Below, in pieces: positions 62,551-64,000 of a stretch of 64,000 nt of DNA. The DNA is from Spirosoma taeanense (lineage in GTDB: Bacteria; Bacteroidota; Bacteroidia; Cytophagales; Spirosomataceae): NCBI RefSeq assembly GCF_013127955.1, contig NZ_CP053435.1, positions 4,836,001 to 4,900,000 of the forward strand, read 5' to 3'. The notes under the pieces are model-generated. The model searched no databases, was not told the DNA's origin, and saw nothing but the letters and a program-made list of their open reading frames with translations. The translations under genes and the position numbers were made by a program. Position 1 is the first letter of the stretch. The number at the start of each line of letters is the position of its first letter.

Positions 62551-64000
62551 GTGGAGAATCAGATTTACTCGCTCTTTTCGCCCCTCGAAGCCGACGAAGT
62601 CACCTTCTTTGCCGATTTGATCCTGCCCATTCCCGTCCCGAAACTCTTTACGTATCGGGTGCCGCGGGGAATGGCCGAAGCGCTCAAAATCGGTGCGCGG
62701 GTTATCGTTCCCTTTGGCCGCAACAACGGGCGGGTACTGACGGCCGTTGTCGCCCGGCTTCACCACACGCCCCCCACGGGGTATCAGGCCCGCTACATTA
62801 GCGAAGTTCTCGACGAGTACCCGCTGGTAACCGGTTACCAGCTGGAGCTGTTCCGCTGGATGGCCGAGTATTATATGTGCTGCATTGGCGACGTAATGAA
62901 CGTAGCGCTGCCTTCCGGCCTGAAAATATCGAGCCAGTCGAAGGTGCAGTTTAACCCCGATTTCGATTATCCCGAACTGCTCACCGAGTTTGAAGAAACG
63001 CTGCTGGCCGAGCTGAAAAAGCACCCGGCCCTCTCCTACGACGAACTCGGTCGGCTGGTGGGCGAAGGCGGTAACGTTCCGGCCCTGATCAAGTCGCTGG
63101 TCGGGAAAAAAGCGGTGATCGTCTTCGAGGAAGTCAAAGAAAAATACATTCCCAAGATGGTGCGGAAGATTCGGCTGCACCGCAACTACGAAGAAAAAGA
63201 GCAGTTGCTGGCTCTGCTCCAGCGGCTGGAGAAGCTGCCCAAACAGCAGGAGGTAGTGATGCGCTACCTGCGCCACGTACCCATGCAGCACAACCCTGCC
63301 CTGAACCAGAAAGGGCTGGACAAAAGCATTCTGAATCAGGACGACGCGCTGTCGCAGTCGTCGCTGACCACGCTGATTAAAAACGCAGTTTTCGAAACCT
63401 TCGAGGTCATTCAGCCCCGGTTCGCAGATAACGCCCCGGATGCGCCGGTCGAAATCCGACTTACCGAACACCAGCAGCGGGCGTCGGACCAGATCATGGC
63501 TCAGTTCGAGCGGCAGAACATTGTCCTGTTTCATGGTATTACGGGCAGCGGCAAGACCGAAGTTTATATTGACCTTATCCAGCAGGCCCTCGCCGGCGGC
63601 TCACAAGTGCTGTATCTCCTGCCCGAAATTGCCCTGACCACCCAGATCGTGGTGCGGTTACAGCGCGTATTCGGCGATAAGATGGGGATTTACCATTCCA
63701 AGTTTTCGGATAATGAGCGGGTGGAGGTCTGGAAAGGCGTCGTGTCGGGGCAGTACCAGTTCGTGGTAGGCGTTCGATCGGCGGTGTTCCTGCCGTTCGA
63801 TAATCTGGGGTTGATTATCGTGGACGAAGAACACGAAACCAGCTACAAACAGCACGACCCGGCCCCGCGCTACCACGCCCGCGATGTAGCGATCATGCTG
63901 GCCCACTGGCAGCAGGCTAAAGTGCTGCTGGGTTCGGCCACGCCCTCGCTCGAAACCTATTATCAGGCGAAACAGGGTCGGTACGGTCTTGTGGAGTTAT
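62551..64000 (+). CDS. priA: Primosomal replication-restart helicase PriA (5' part, runs off the end)
   Basis: 483 codons are visible. The start is a GTG at 62551; a stop codon lies in frame just upstream (62545), so no earlier start is possible. The N-terminal 3'-DNA-binding domain (FADLILPIPVPKLFTYRVP, GARVIVPFGR) is followed by a winged-helix region. The helicase has Walker A GITGSGKT (K335), DEEHETSYKQHDPAPRYHARD, and LGSATPSLETY. The Cys-rich zinc region and the C-terminal half lie beyond the window. It restarts stalled replication forks. It is divergent from the ypdA gene. Confidence 0.96.
   Translation, partial: MENQIYSLFSPLEADEVTFFADLILPIPVPKLFTYRVPRGMAEALKIGARVIVPFGRNNGRVLTAVVARLHHTPPTGYQARYISEVLDEYPLVTGYQLELFRWMAEYYMCCIGDVMNVALPSGLKISSQSKVQFNPDFDYPELLTEFEETLLAELKKHPALSYDELGRLVGEGGNVPALIKSLVGKKAVIVFEEVKEKYIPKMVRKIRLHRNYEEKEQLLALLQRLEKLPKQQEVVMRYLRHVPMQHNPALNQKGLDKSILNQDDALSQSSLTTLIKNAVFETFEVIQPRFADNAPDAPVEIRLTEHQQRASDQIMAQFERQNIVLFHGITGSGKTEVYIDLIQQALAGGSQVLYLLPEIALTTQIVVRLQRVFGDKMGIYHSKFSDNERVEVWKGVVSGQYQFVVGVRSAVFLPFDNLGLIIVDEEHETSYKQHDPAPRYHARDVAIMLAHWQQAKVLLGSATPSLETYYQAKQGRYGLVEL

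Noticed and set aside
62371-63534. 388-codon open extension upstream of the YpdA start on the minus strand
   Set aside because: It is antisense to the well-conserved priA frame; the dinucleotide-binding start MQTFDVIIVGGGP fits a start at 62370.
1-64000. tRNA, rRNA, CRISPR, insertion sequence or prophage
   Set aside because: None was recognised on either strand by reading; a covariance-model search would be needed to exclude small RNAs.

Overview
The window looks like chromosomal DNA of a Bacteroidota bacterium, most likely a Spirosoma-like member of the Cytophagales. The signs are two SusC/SusD pairs, a third TonB-dependent receptor with a carboxypeptidase-regulatory-like domain, promoters of the Bacteroidota type (TTTG then TAnnTTTG), starts without strong Shine-Dalgarno sequences, many DUF families typical of the group, and a base composition that is about half GC by eye. 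No rRNA, tRNA, CRISPR array, prophage or insertion sequence was seen.

1-14.4 kb: a truncated LolA-like gene, a TonB-dependent receptor, a small lipoprotein, a soluble REC-kinase-REC-AraC hybrid regulator, a lipoprotein hydrolase, a kinase with an NTF2/SnoaL-like N-terminus, and a sugar-degradation group (Tat-exported isomerase/epimerase-like protein, a DUF4965 glutaminase-family protein with an inserted jelly-roll domain, and a GH127 beta-L-arabinofuranosidase).

14.4-39.3 kb: a stress-physiology island. It holds transaldolase and transketolase, two AI-2E-family membrane proteins, MscS, DUF421, DUF2254, a CPA1 Na+/H+ antiporter, DUF389, envelope proteins of unknown function, an OtsA-OtsB fusion, a TreS-maltokinase fusion, a sterol-desaturase-family protein and a tiny lmo0937-type membrane protein. 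The most notable signal of the window lies here. Seven intergenic arrays carry a hexamer close to CTTAGA/CTTAAG, repeated about four times at an exact 11-bp period (one 12-bp step). In four arrays a TTTG-type -7 element sits at a fixed distance from the nearest repeat. This is the architecture of an OmpR/PhoB-family activator acting on direct repeats. An orphan OmpR-family response regulator (30864-31541) lies inside the island and is the obvious candidate. The predicted regulon is DUF4136, the four-gene operon 22380-MscS-DUF421-AI-2E, a TPR protein, a coiled-coil membrane protein, a small membrane protein, trehalose synthesis and the sterol-desaturase-family protein.

39.4-64 kb: a DUF4468-like protein, an endonuclease III homologue, an OmpA-family protein, two adjacent SusC/SusD pairs (the second SusC is broken by a one-base frameshift in a G5 run), a patatin-like phospholipase, an MBL-fold hydrolase, an operon of cytochrome b, Mo-cofactor oxidoreductase and DUF1223, a GAF histidine kinase, a polysaccharide deacetylase with a GH78 rhamnosidase-like protein, a YpdA-type flavoprotein and the 5' part of priA, which runs off the end. 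Perfect hairpins separate many of these units and are listed as terminators. All functional assignments were made by reading motifs; no database search was run.
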